From SIRX01 sp965213905 (GTDB lineage Bacteria > Actinomycetota > Rubrobacteria > Rubrobacterales > Rubrobacteraceae), in NCBI GenBank assembly GCA_965213905.1, contig OZ243922.1:496001-560000 (forward strand): a DNA stretch of 64,000 nucleotides, in the 5' to 3' direction. The position numbers and the translations under genes were made by a program. Under the pieces are notes generated by a model that saw only the letters and a program-made list of their open reading frames with translations, was not told the origin of the DNA and did not search any database. Within the stretch, counting starts at the first letter, position 1. The number at the start of each line of letters is the position of its first letter. Of this stretch, positions 40,927 through 50,063 are shown piece by piece.

Positions 40927-42768
40927 ATGCCGGGGCTCTCGTTCGGGGGCCGTATTTTCCTGGCGCTCGTTGGGATTTCGGCCATCACCAGCCTGGTAAT
41001 AGGACTCGTGCTCTACTACTTCGCCGGCGACCGGCTTTTGAACATAGAAAAAGAATTGCTCATCCAGAGGTCGAGAACGGCGAACGCCGGCGCGGAAGAC
41101 TTCCTGGAAGGCATAAGAAACCCGGAAAACCGTACGCTGCCCGACGCCGAAGATTACTCGGCGGAGCTCGTCCAGTCGGTGGCCCAGCCGACGGGACTCG
41201 GGGTCTTACATTTGGGGCCGGGCGGCGAACCTCTGGCGGCCCGAAACATAGAAGGAGACCAGATAGATCCCGGTACAGCTTACGAAAGCCTCGGGTTGGA
41301 AGAAGAAACCGTCTCCGAAGTCTTGCGGTCCTCGGACAAAGACGGGGTCCTGGAGTCCCGGTCGGGAGATCTACGTTACATCATGGTCTGGCCTCTAGCC
41401 AACGGGGAAGACGTGCGGGGCGTGATGGTCTACAACGCCCCTCAAGAAGAGTTGAACCAGACCTTGGCCTACCTGAGGTTCGGCATTCTAGGGGCGATTG
41501 GGGCCAGTATAATCCTGGCGAGCGCGGCCAGCCTGTTGCTGGCCCGCCAGATCACCGCCCCGCTCTCCAGGACCCGCGACGCCGCGATAAGGGTGGCCTC
41601 CGGGGACTACACGCCCGTCCCTGTGCAACGCGAGGACGAACTTGGAGAGGTGGCCCGGGCTTTCAACTACATGGCCGGGGAGGTCGAGCATTACGTAAAC
41701 GAGATACAAGAGCAAAAGAGCCGGCTCGAAGCCGTGCTGGAGGCCTCGCCGGAGGCCGTGGTAGCCATAGACCCCTCTGAGAGGGTAACGATGGCGAACC
41801 CGGCCGCCGCCCGGGTCCTCGGCATACGCGCCACGGATTTCGGGCGCAAGCTCGAAAACACCAGCATATCAGGGGAAATACTGGCCTGCCTGCGCGAAGC
41901 TTCGGGGACCGGAACGGCTGTCCGGGAAATCGAGTTGGAAGGAAACAATTACTGGACCTACGCGGCCCAGATGGGCCGGCAAGACAGCCCGGAAGAGACC
42001 AACAACACGGGTACGATCCTCGCCGTAAGAGACATAACGGAGCATAGAGCTTTGGAACGCGCGAGGACGAACTTCGTCTCCGACGTTTCGCACGAGCTCC
42101 GCACCCCACTCACCACCATACAAAGCGCCGTAGACCTCATGCAACGCGCCCGGGAGGATCTGGACCCGCTGGCGCACCGCGCCCTAGAGCTGGCGGACCA
42201 GGAGCTCAAGCGTATCCGGGAGATGGTAGAAGAACTTCTGGTCCTCGCCCAGGTGGACTCCTGGCAATACTCGCTGGAAGTCGGTCCCACGGACCTCGGC
42301 GCGATCCTCCAAAGCTCTATGGATAGCCTGATGTCGAAGGCCGAGAGGTTCGGGGTAGACATAAGTTTGAACTCCGACGGCGTCGAACACTCGTGTATCT
42401 GTGACGCCCAGAAGCTCTACCAAGTCTTCCTCAATATTCTGGACAACGCCATCAAGTACTCAGACCCCGGGGCGCAGGTCGAAGCCCGCGTAGAAGAGGA
42501 GGGAGATTACCTGCGGGTTAGAATTCAAGATACCGGCGTGGGCATCCCGGAAGAGGATCTACCGCAGCTATTCGGACGTTTCTACAGGGTCAACAAAGAC
42601 CGTTCTCGCTCCACCGGCGGCAGTGGCCTCGGCCTCGCCATCGCAAAGGAGATCGTCGAGATGCACGGCGGTGAGATTTCGGTCGAGAGCCGCGTCGGGG
42701 TCGGCTCCGTCTTCGAGATACGTTTGCCTAAGACTCCCCCTTCCAGATCGGCCAACAATGCTATTTAA
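40927..42768 (+). CDS. Sensor histidine kinase (HAMP-PAS-HisKA-HATPase, MtrB-like)
   Basis: A 613-residue membrane kinase. Order: helix (about 12-34), extracytoplasmic sensor (35-180), helix (about 183-207), HAMP (about 207-257), PAS (about 268-370, LEASPEAVVAIDPSERV), dimerisation domain with the phosphorylated His in FVSDVSHELRTPLTTI, and ATPase domain with N-box FLNILDNAIKYS, DTGVGIPEEDLP and GGSGLGLAIAKEIVE. It phosphorylates the regulator just upstream. The PAS is absent from canonical MtrB, so the group may equally be described as ResE/VicK-like. Its stop overlaps the next gene by 11 bases. Confidence 0.92.
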   Translation: MPGLSFGGRIFLALVGISAITSLVIGLVLYYFAGDRLLNIEKELLIQRSRTANAGAEDFLEGIRNPENRTLPDAEDYSAELVQSVAQPTGLGVLHLGPGGEPLAARNIEGDQIDPGTAYESLGLEEETVSEVLRSSDKDGVLESRSGDLRYIMVWPLANGEDVRGVMVYNAPQEELNQTLAYLRFGILGAIGASIILASAASLLLARQITAPLSRTRDAAIRVASGDYTPVPVQREDELGEVARAFNYMAGEVEHYVNEIQEQKSRLEAVLEASPEAVVAIDPSERVTMANPAAARVLGIRATDFGRKLENTSISGEILACLREASGTGTAVREIELEGNNYWTYAAQMGRQDSPEETNNTGTILAVRDITEHRALERARTNFVSDVSHELRTPLTTIQSAVDLMQRAREDLDPLAHRALELADQELKRIREMVEELLVLAQVDSWQYSLEVGPTDLGAILQSSMDSLMSKAERFGVDISLNSDGVEHSCICDAQKLYQVFLNILDNAIKYSDPGAQVEARVEEEGDYLRVRIQDTGVGIPEEDLPQLFGRFYRVNKDRSRSTGGSGLGLAIAKEIVEMHGGEISVESRVGVGSVFEIRLPKTPPSRSANNAI

Positions 42769-44011
42769 GCGTCGCCCCGCGAAACGGCTCGGACTCGTTC
42801 TTCTCTTGTTGGCCGCAACGGCGCTCGGCGGATGCCTCCACGAAAACGAGCGGGTGCGGATCCCACCAGCTTCGGAAGCGCAAAGCCAGGCGGATTTGGG
42901 CCTCGGCCCGGGGGTGCGCCCCCTTAGTTCCGGCCCCGGCGAGAAAGGCTCCCCGAGCTGGAGTCCCTCCGGAGAACAAGTGGCCTTTACGGTAGACGGC
43001 TACGTCGCGCAGAAGCGTCCCACCGACAGAGACTTCCGGCGCCGCACGACAAAGGACTTCGACATCGAGTCGGTGGCCTGGACGTATTCTGGAGAAGGCC
43101 TGGCTATCCTGGGCGAAAACCGGACGCAAAACGCCGGGGAGCAGCCTCCCGAAGATCGGTCCGTCGCCCCCCCGATTATGAGCCTTTACCAGACCGCCGC
43201 CGAGGAAGAGTCCCTCGACGTGGTTCAAACCGCCCCCGGGGTTCGGGCTATTGCGCCCGACCCCAACAACGAAGGGGTTTTACTCGCCCGCAGAAGCGGT
43301 GGCTCGGGCAGCCGGCTGTCCTTCGCGGGAGCGGGAGGCGAAGTTCGGGCCTATGCCGGTGGGGTTCCCGGAGGGGTTACCGGGATCTCCTTTTCGCCTT
43401 CGGGTGAAGACGCCGCGATGGCGGTGTGGATGCCGGGACGAGGCGTCTTCGAGCTGCGGCTGCTCTCTTTTCCGGAGGGAGGGTCACGCCGGTTGGCGAG
43501 CCTGGATAAAGGACTGGAAGTTTTGGGAGCCCCCCAAATAGCGGAAAACGGCGCCGTTTACTTCGTAGCCGGGGAAAGGCCGCGGCGGGACGAGCGCGGG
43601 GAGCAGGACGCGGCCTCGTACAGCCTCTACCAGGTGGCCCCCGGCACGCGAGAGCCGGAGCTGGTTTCCAGCGTGGGTAACGACTTCGTGGCGTCGAGCC
43701 TCGAACGTGACCCAGAGGGGGAGCGGCTCGCGGTGATCGGACGCCGTAATACCAGCTCCCCGGCCAACCTTTACGTTCTGGACGTGGCCTCGAACGAACT
43801 GGAAGCCGCCACCAGCAACGAGGAGATGGAGGTCAAAACCGGCCCGGAAGACCTCGACTGGTCCCCCGATGGCAGCAGCGTCACCATCGTCGCCCGCGCG
43901 GCCTCACCTGAGCTGGAAGTTCACCCGATGCCGGTGGATAACCTGGTGCCTGATTTCTATAACCTCTACGAAGTGCCGGTAGTAGAAACGCCGGAGAACG
44001 ACGCCTCTTGA
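42758..44011 (+). CDS. Beta-propeller lipoprotein, LpqB-like
   Basis: A secreted lipoprotein of 417 residues: charged start MLFKRRPAKR, hydrophobic core and lipobox LGGC with Cys26. The mature part has repeated WD40/TolB-type blades (SPSWSPSGEQVAFTV, SFSPSGEDAAMAVW, DLDWSPDGSSVTIV), so it is a propeller. In actinobacteria the lipoprotein LpqB follows mtrAB and binds the sensor of MtrB; here position and the propeller match, but the GerMN-like half of LpqB is absent. ATG 42758 starts inside the end of the kinase gene and couples the two. Confidence 0.78.
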   Translation: MLFKRRPAKRLGLVLLLLAATALGGCLHENERVRIPPASEAQSQADLGLGPGVRPLSSGPGEKGSPSWSPSGEQVAFTVDGYVAQKRPTDRDFRRRTTKDFDIESVAWTYSGEGLAILGENRTQNAGEQPPEDRSVAPPIMSLYQTAAEEESLDVVQTAPGVRAIAPDPNNEGVLLARRSGGSGSRLSFAGAGGEVRAYAGGVPGGVTGISFSPSGEDAAMAVWMPGRGVFELRLLSFPEGGSRRLASLDKGLEVLGAPQIAENGAVYFVAGERPRRDERGEQDAASYSLYQVAPGTREPELVSSVGNDFVASSLERDPEGERLAVIGRRNTSSPANLYVLDVASNELEAATSNEEMEVKTGPEDLDWSPDGSSVTIVARAASPELEVHPMPVDNLVPDFYNLYEVPVVETPENDAS

Positions 44012-44511
44012 GAGGGTTCTCGATCTGGCTTTTCAGCGCGGCGGTCGCTTTCTTCCTCACGGCGGGGGCTTTCTTGCTGCTAGCGAACCTCGGAAGCAAT
44101 GTCTCGGAGAGGAACCGGGTGCCCGGCTCTCCTTCGGGCTCTCAGCCTTTGGTAGAGCTGATCTTGGAAGAGGACCGGCTCTCGTCTTTGCGCCCTGTAC
44201 AGGACCAGCGTCTCCAGTTCAGGGTAAAGAACGGTAGTGAGAGAAGCTTCTCTCAGGTGAGCGTTACCGTGAGGGTCTCCTCCGACAATACCGCTTTTGG
44301 AGAAAGCCGCTACTACAGGGTCAAGATAGACGACTTGAAATCCGGGCAGTCAAAGCCGGTGGAGTCCCGCGTAGACCTCTCCCCTTTCGAAGACCCCGGA
44401 GAACACCCCGACAGGTCCGCCGCCGGTGACGAGGAACGGATCATCCTCGAAGTTCAGGCGACTACGTCCGAAGGACTTTCTTCGGTCAAAACCGCGATAC
44501 TGCCATTCTAG
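44008..44511 (+). CDS. Membrane-anchored protein of unknown function
   Basis: A 167-residue protein with a single N-terminal helix (about 5-27, WLFSAAVAFFLTAGAFLLLA) and an extracytoplasmic beta-rich domain (QDQRLQFRVKNGSERSFSQV, SVTVRVSSDN, ILEVQATTSEGLSSVKTAIL) resembling an Ig-like fold. TTG 44008 overlaps the stop of the lipoprotein gene (TTGA), making it the fourth gene of the envelope-sensing operon. Not recognised as a named family. Its 3' end overlaps a convergent gene by about 160 bases. Confidence 0.65.
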   Translation: MRGFSIWLFSAAVAFFLTAGAFLLLANLGSNVSERNRVPGSPSGSQPLVELILEEDRLSSLRPVQDQRLQFRVKNGSERSFSQVSVTVRVSSDNTAFGESRYYRVKIDDLKSGQSKPVESRVDLSPFEDPGEHPDRSAAGDEERIILEVQATTSEGLSSVKTAILPF

Positions 44512-45117
44512 ATGGGGCCCGGCTAGAGGATACAGGGCGCTGGGTTCCGGGGAAGCGTTTTTGAGACTGGGGAGCCTCACACGGCCAATAATTCTCCGCG
44601 CCAACTCCCCGATTTCGATGGCGGCACCCAACTCGGCGCGCATCAGCGTGCAGGCGCGGCCCCGGTAGTAAACCCGGTCTAGCGGCTGCCAGCCGGCTTC
44701 TAACAAGCATCGTGTGGAAACGTGTCCCCGCAGGTGGAAGTCGCCGGCAACCGCTTCGACGGCGGACGTTCCCCGGTCACGGAGTTCTTTGAGCATCCTT
44801 ACCAGCAGGTGTTTCTTCGTGCGCCGGTCTCCGGCGACGTAGGCCAGGAGCACGGCATCGTCGGAGAGGCTTACGGGTATGCTGTCGGCCCGCGGAAAGA
44901 ACCCTTGGGGCCCGAAAACGCAGAAACCCAGCACCTTGTCTCCCCGGCGCGAGACGAGGCCGGCACTCCCCCACCCGTCCACCGCGCGACGCAGCCATTC
45001 TTCGGCCGGCCACGAACCCCGGCTCCAGTAGGAGATCACGGCCTCAAGCCCCGGTACGTCCTCCACCTCTTGCGGGAGGAGCCTGGAGACCCGGGGCACG
45101 AACGACCGATGGTTCAT
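44350..45117 (-). CDS. GNAT-like acetyltransferase, antisense overlap at 3' end
   Basis: A 255-residue protein. Residues about 15-160 look like a GNAT domain (VLLAYVAGDRRTKKHLLVRML, SAVEAVAGDF, CLLEAGWQPLDRVYYRGR), distantly. The final 55 residues are read opposite the plus-strand gene at 44008-44511; they are not conserved-looking and seem to be read-through to the first stop at 44350. GGAGG before ATG 45117. The call is tentative; a domain of unknown function would be an alternative. Confidence 0.5.
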   Translation of the reverse strand: MNHRSFVPRVSRLLPQEVEDVPGLEAVISYWSRGSWPAEEWLRRAVDGWGSAGLVSRRGDKVLGFCVFGPQGFFPRADSIPVSLSDDAVLLAYVAGDRRTKKHLLVRMLKELRDRGTSAVEAVAGDFHLRGHVSTRCLLEAGWQPLDRVYYRGRACTLMRAELGAAIEIGELARRIIGRVRLPSLKNASPEPSALYPLAGPHLEWQYRGFDRRKSFGRSRLNFEDDPFLVTGGGPVGVFSGVFERGEVYAGLHRL

Positions 45118-45151
45118 CGCCTAGAACCTCCGGCCGGGAACCACAAACTTT

Positions 45152-45637
45152 CTATTCGTTGCGGGGTTCATCTTCCTCCTCGTGCCGGGAGCGGGGGTCG
45201 TACCGGGGGTCGTACCGAGGGTCGTTCAGGCGCGACCGGAGCCGCTCCCGGGTCTCCTGAACTTTCTGGCGGAGGTCTTCGGAGCGCGTGCCGGGAGATT
45301 CATCTTCGGGCCGTTCCCCGGATCGTTCTTCAGAGACGTCCCGGAGCTTGGGACGCCCGGTAAAAGTCTTTTGGGCTTCGGGCTGGGTCGGGGTGCCCAG
45401 GGTCACGCCGGTTTCTCTCTCGGGTTTTCCGGGGTTGTCGAAGGCTTCGGATATTCTCTCTTGGAGGCGTTCCTGGGTTTCGAAATACGTTTCCCGGCTT
45501 CTCTCACGCGCCTCCCCGGCCCGGTTGGCGATGTTGCTCCGCACCTCTTGGCCGCTGCGGGGCGCCAGTAGAATGCCGGTAAGGGCGCCGACGGCCCCCC
45601 CGAGTAGAAAAGTCCTCAGCCGCTGTTTATCTATCAT
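45152..45637 (-). CDS. YtxH domain membrane-associated protein
   Basis: A 161-residue YtxH-type protein. The N-terminal helix FLLGGAVGALTGILLAPRSG ends with the YtxH LLAPxSGxxxR pattern, followed by a long charged, mostly disordered helix region (GEARERSRETYFETQERLQE). Family roles are unclear, linked to general stress. ATG 45637 with AGGAGGT 8 bases upstream is the start. Near the 3' end 12-base repeats (45195-45230) encode DPRY-DPRY-DPRS. Confidence 0.8.
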   Translation of the reverse strand: MIDKQRLRTFLLGGAVGALTGILLAPRSGQEVRSNIANRAGEARERSRETYFETQERLQERISEAFDNPGKPERETGVTLGTPTQPEAQKTFTGRPKLRDVSEERSGERPEDESPGTRSEDLRQKVQETRERLRSRLNDPRYDPRYDPRSRHEEEDEPRNE

Positions 45638-45675
45638 TGAAAAGTACCTCCTGGGCATCTTGGAAGTATTCTACC

Positions 45676-46626
45676 CTAACGCCGGGTACCCGTATCCGCG
45701 AGCAACGAAGGTTCCTGGTTCTGCGCCCTGGCGGCTATGCCGGACACGCGGCTCGCAACGATCTCCACGGCGGCGTCGGAGGTCGCTTCTATGGCGAGGT
45801 TTTCTACGGCCTGGACCCCCACCCGCAACGCGCTCTCGGTTATGTAGTCGTGGATCTGGCGTATCTTCATGAAGTTTTCGATGTACTCGGCCGCCGGCCG
45901 GCGCATTGAGGTGCCCAGCGCCCGGACCTGAAACCGGTCGCGGTGCATGTTCTCGTCCGAAAGGTACACGACCATCGAGCAGACGTTCGGGTGGTCCTGG
46001 TAGCGGTGCAGCAGGATCTCGGGGGCCAGGTGAACGCCTTCTATGACCAGGTTGGTGCCTTCTTTCAGGCCCCGTTCGACGATGGCCTCCACGCCGACGG
46101 AGACCTGCGAGGCCTGGGCGCGGTACCCGTAGAGCACCCGTTCCTCCTCCGCCACGGGAACCCGGATGTCTTCGGCCTTTATGCTGTAAGAACTTTTGTG
46201 GAGTATCGGGAGGAGTTCGGGGCTGATCGCGCGCCGCAGCACCTCCCGTATCGCGTCGGTACCGATGACGCTTTGGATGTTTAGCCTCCGGGCAACGTCC
46301 GCGGCGAGCGTGCTGGTCCCGACCCCGGTCGCCCCGCCGATGAGCACGACGACGGGTTCGGTGGACTCGCGTAGCACCCGCCACTTGTCGAGGCGGTTGA
46401 CGATCAGGGCGTCCGTCGTCTGGAGCTTGGCCCGCACCCGGGCCATGACCTCTTCTTCTTCGGCCACGTACCGCTCTTCGGCGAGCAACTCAGAGCGGAC
46501 CTCGCTGGAGATCTGGTACGCAAGCTCCATCTTGGTGCCCGCCTGGGTGAGGGTCTGCGCCAGGATGCCCCGGGAGAACGGGGTCTTCCGGCCTTCTTTT
46601 ACTACGGTTATCTCCAGGTCGTCCAT
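45676..46626 (-). CDS. 2-phosphoglycerate kinase-like protein with ATP-cone N-terminus
   Basis: A 316-residue protein. Residues about 1-85 resemble an ATP-cone (ITVVKEGRKTPFSRGILAQTL, EVMARVRAKL). Then a P-loop kinase domain with Walker A IGGATGVGTSTLAADVARRL, SVIGTDAIREVLRRAI, LVIEGVHLAPEIL and VVYLSDENMHRDRF. This order matches archaeal 2-phosphoglycerate kinase, which makes 2,3-bisphosphoglycerate en route to the thermolyte cyclic-2,3-bisphosphoglycerate. AGGAGG lies 6 bases before ATG 46626. No cDPG synthetase gene is nearby, so the product is inferred from the family only. Confidence 0.75.
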   Translation of the reverse strand: MDDLEITVVKEGRKTPFSRGILAQTLTQAGTKMELAYQISSEVRSELLAEERYVAEEEEVMARVRAKLQTTDALIVNRLDKWRVLRESTEPVVVLIGGATGVGTSTLAADVARRLNIQSVIGTDAIREVLRRAISPELLPILHKSSYSIKAEDIRVPVAEEERVLYGYRAQASQVSVGVEAIVERGLKEGTNLVIEGVHLAPEILLHRYQDHPNVCSMVVYLSDENMHRDRFQVRALGTSMRRPAAEYIENFMKIRQIHDYITESALRVGVQAVENLAIEATSDAAVEIVASRVSGIAARAQNQEPSLLADTGTRR

Positions 46627-46664
46627 ACGCAACCTCCTACGAGCGGGCGTCGGCGCCGGCAACT

Positions 46665-47243
46665 CTAGTCACCGAGGATGCGGAGCCCCCCGTATTTCCT
46701 GCCCCGGCGTTTCCGAATTCTATAGAAAACGAACAGCAAGAACGCGACCAAAAGCAACGAGACGAGCGGCACGAGGATCGCTATGACCCCGCCCACGAGC
46801 GCCACCACGTCTTCGAAGCCGCTTAAAAAGGGGGCCGATACGCCGGCGGTGGACACGTTGGCCGGGGGCCGCAGAAAGGCCTTGAGCCCGGAAACTACGC
46901 CGGCGATTCCGCCGCCCGCGGCGAGCTCGGGGATGGCACCGGGGTCCAACCCGGCTTCGAGCGCCGCCGAGAAGAGCACCGCGCCCGCCACGATCCGCAC
47001 GGGGGTTTGCACCACGTCCACGGCGGTATCGAGCGCCGGGATCTTGTCCAGCACGCCCTCGACGAGCGCCAGCGCGAGCAGCGTCACCACGACGACCCAG
47101 TTGTCCAGAAATCCGAACGGGCCCGGCAGGTCGAAAAACCCGATGCGGGCGAATAGACCGACGAGCGCCAGCGGCAGGTAGGCCCGCAAACCCGCTACGG
47201 AAGATAGGCCCGCGCCGGTCCCGGTAGCTAGTAGAGTTTCCAT
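46665..47243 (-). CDS. DUF4126 membrane protein
   Basis: A 192-residue DUF4126 protein with about five hydrophobic segments. The signature is present: SSVAGLRAYLPLALVGLFAR, then a helix LALALVEGVLDKIPALDTAVD and VQTPVRIVAGAVLFSAAL. The family is widespread and of unknown function. The ATG has a consensus TATAAT exactly 6 bases upstream and no ribosome site, so the message is leaderless. Divergent from glyS. Confidence 0.82.
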   Translation of the reverse strand: METLLATGTGAGLSSVAGLRAYLPLALVGLFARIGFFDLPGPFGFLDNWVVVVTLLALALVEGVLDKIPALDTAVDVVQTPVRIVAGAVLFSAALEAGLDPGAIPELAAGGGIAGVVSGLKAFLRPPANVSTAGVSAPFLSGFEDVVALVGGVIAILVPLVSLLLVAFLLFVFYRIRKRRGRKYGGLRILGD

Positions 47244-47249
47244 CGGGAC

Positions 47250-47280
47250 ATTATAACGCAGGCCCTTCGGGCTTCGTCAA
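47250..47280 (-). promoter_or_regulatory. Leaderless consensus promoter of the DUF4126 gene
   Basis: Minus strand: TTGACG (47280-47275), 19-base spacer, TATAAT (47255-47250), then 6 bases to ATG 47243. The best-scoring of six such starts in the window. Confidence 0.7.
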
Positions 47281-47299
47281 AACCTCGGTCTTACTGGGC

Positions 47300-47305
47300 T
47301 ATACT
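47300..47305 (+). promoter_or_regulatory. glyS promoter -10 element
   Basis: TATACT at 47300-47305 would start transcription near 47312, leaving a leader of about 40 bases before the TTG at 47351, which has GGAGGG upstream. Confidence 0.45.
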
Positions 47306-47350
47306 TTGCCTATCCAGGATGCAAAGTACGGAAAGTTTCGGAGGGAACGC

Positions 47351-48733
<1,383 letters not shown>

Positions 48734-48764
48734 GCGGGGCGGCGTCTGGCGGAGAAAACACGTT

Positions 48765-49217
48765 ATGACGGTCGAGGTTGTGGGCGTTGACCACGTCTAC
48801 ATAACGGTGCGGGATCTCCGGCGCGTCGCGGAGTTCTACGGCCGCGTCATGCCTATCCTGGGCTTCCGGAAAAAGGAGGGGTTTATCGGGGAGGATCCGC
48901 ACCTCCACTACTACAACCGCCACTTCGGCTACACGTTGAGGCCGGCGCGAGACGGGGCTCCGGACCACGACCCTTACGCGCCCGGCCTGCACCACTTTTG
49001 CTTCCGGGTGGCCGACGAGGCCGCCGTTGACCGGGCGGCAGACGAGCTTCGGCGGGTGGGGGTGGAGGTCACGGAGCCCCGCTACTACGCGGAGTACGAC
49101 GCAGACTACTACGCGACGTTCTTCGAAGACCCCGACGGGGTAAGGTTAGAGTTGACGAACTTTAGAGAGCGGCGTCGCCGGTTGATGTACGATTGGGATG
49201 CCGCAACCGACCTATAA
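48765..49217 (+). CDS. VOC/glyoxalase-fold protein
   Basis: A 150-residue vicinal-oxygen-chelate fold protein: VEVVGVDHVYITVRDLRRVAEFYG with the first metal-ligand His, HHFCFRVADEAAVDRAADEL, and the closing FFEDPDGVRLELTNFR with the Glu ligand. The metal set is that of glyoxalase-like or fosfomycin-resistance-like dioxygenases; the reaction cannot be assigned. GGAG precedes the ATG. It may be cotranscribed with glyS or the sulfotransferase. Confidence 0.82.
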   Translation: MTVEVVGVDHVYITVRDLRRVAEFYGRVMPILGFRKKEGFIGEDPHLHYYNRHFGYTLRPARDGAPDHDPYAPGLHHFCFRVADEAAVDRAADELRRVGVEVTEPRYYAEYDADYYATFFEDPDGVRLELTNFRERRRRLMYDWDAATDL

Positions 49218-49235
49218 AATACGGAGGGAACCGTT

Positions 49236-49970
49236 TTGAGCGACCGGAAACCAATCGCGTTGTGGGCCGCGCCCCGTTCCATCTCGACCGCCTTCGAGCG
49301 CATCTTCGTCGAGCGCGAAGACTTCGAGGTGTACCACGAACCCTTTGCGGCCTCCTACTACTTCAGCGAGCAACGCCGCAGCGACCGCTACCCCGATGAA
49401 GAACCCAAAAAAGAGCACCTCCCGCAGAACGTGCTGGCGGAGATACGCTCCGACAACGGCAAGTTTACTTTCTTCAAGGACATGGCCTACCACACGGTAA
49501 ATTTCAGAGACCGGGAGTTTGTAAGCAACTTCCACAACACGTTCCTCATCCGCGACCCGAAACAGACGCTCGTCTCTTTCTACAAGATGTGGCCGGACTT
49601 CACCTTAGAAGAGGCCGGACACGAGCAGTTGTACAAGCTCTTCGAGTGCGCCGTCGAGGCCGGACAAGAACCGATCGTGGTGGAGGCTGCCGAGTTCTCC
49701 GCGAACCCCGAGGACACGATAGCCGCCTACTGTGAGAAGCTGGGCATCCCTTTCGATCCCGAGGCGCTATCTTGGGAAGAACGCGAGGTCCCCGAGTGGG
49801 AGGCGTGGGAAGAGTGGCACACCGACGCCCAGGAGAGCACCGGCATAGAAGAGCTACCCGAGAAAGAGATCACCCTGCCGGAAGAATTGCGAGAGGCTTA
49901 CGAACGCAGCCTGCCATACTACGAAGCGTTGCGCGGGCATCGGCTAAAACTCGCCGGTTCCCCCGGCTAA
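49236..49970 (+). CDS. Sulfotransferase family protein
   Basis: A 244-residue P-loop sulfotransferase-like enzyme. ALWAAPRSISTAFERIFVER contains the PAPS 5'-phosphosulfate loop (PRSISTA), and RDPKQTLVSFYKMW resembles the 3'-phosphate-binding region. The family transfers sulfate from PAPS to carbohydrate or small-molecule acceptors; other members are only sulfotransferase-like. Start TTG 49236 with GGAGGG upstream. Followed by a perfect terminator. Confidence 0.82.
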   Translation: MSDRKPIALWAAPRSISTAFERIFVEREDFEVYHEPFAASYYFSEQRRSDRYPDEEPKKEHLPQNVLAEIRSDNGKFTFFKDMAYHTVNFRDREFVSNFHNTFLIRDPKQTLVSFYKMWPDFTLEEAGHEQLYKLFECAVEAGQEPIVVEAAEFSANPEDTIAAYCEKLGIPFDPEALSWEEREVPEWEAWEEWHTDAQESTGIEELPEKEITLPEELREAYERSLPYYEALRGHRLKLAGSPG

Positions 49971-49992
49971 AAGCACGTACAAACCGGAGAAA

Positions 49993-50023
49993 GAAAGACC
50001 TGTGAACTCTCCACAGGTCTTTC
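49993..50023. terminator. Bidirectional terminator
   Basis: A perfect 12-base stem GAAAGACCTGTG / CACAGGTCTTTC with a 7-base loop, flanked by A and T runs on the two sides. It separates the convergent sulfotransferase (plus) and opuAC (minus) genes. Confidence 0.88.
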
Positions 50024-50063
50024 GATTTGCTTCTTTGCGGCCCTTTAGGAGCTTCGAGAAACT

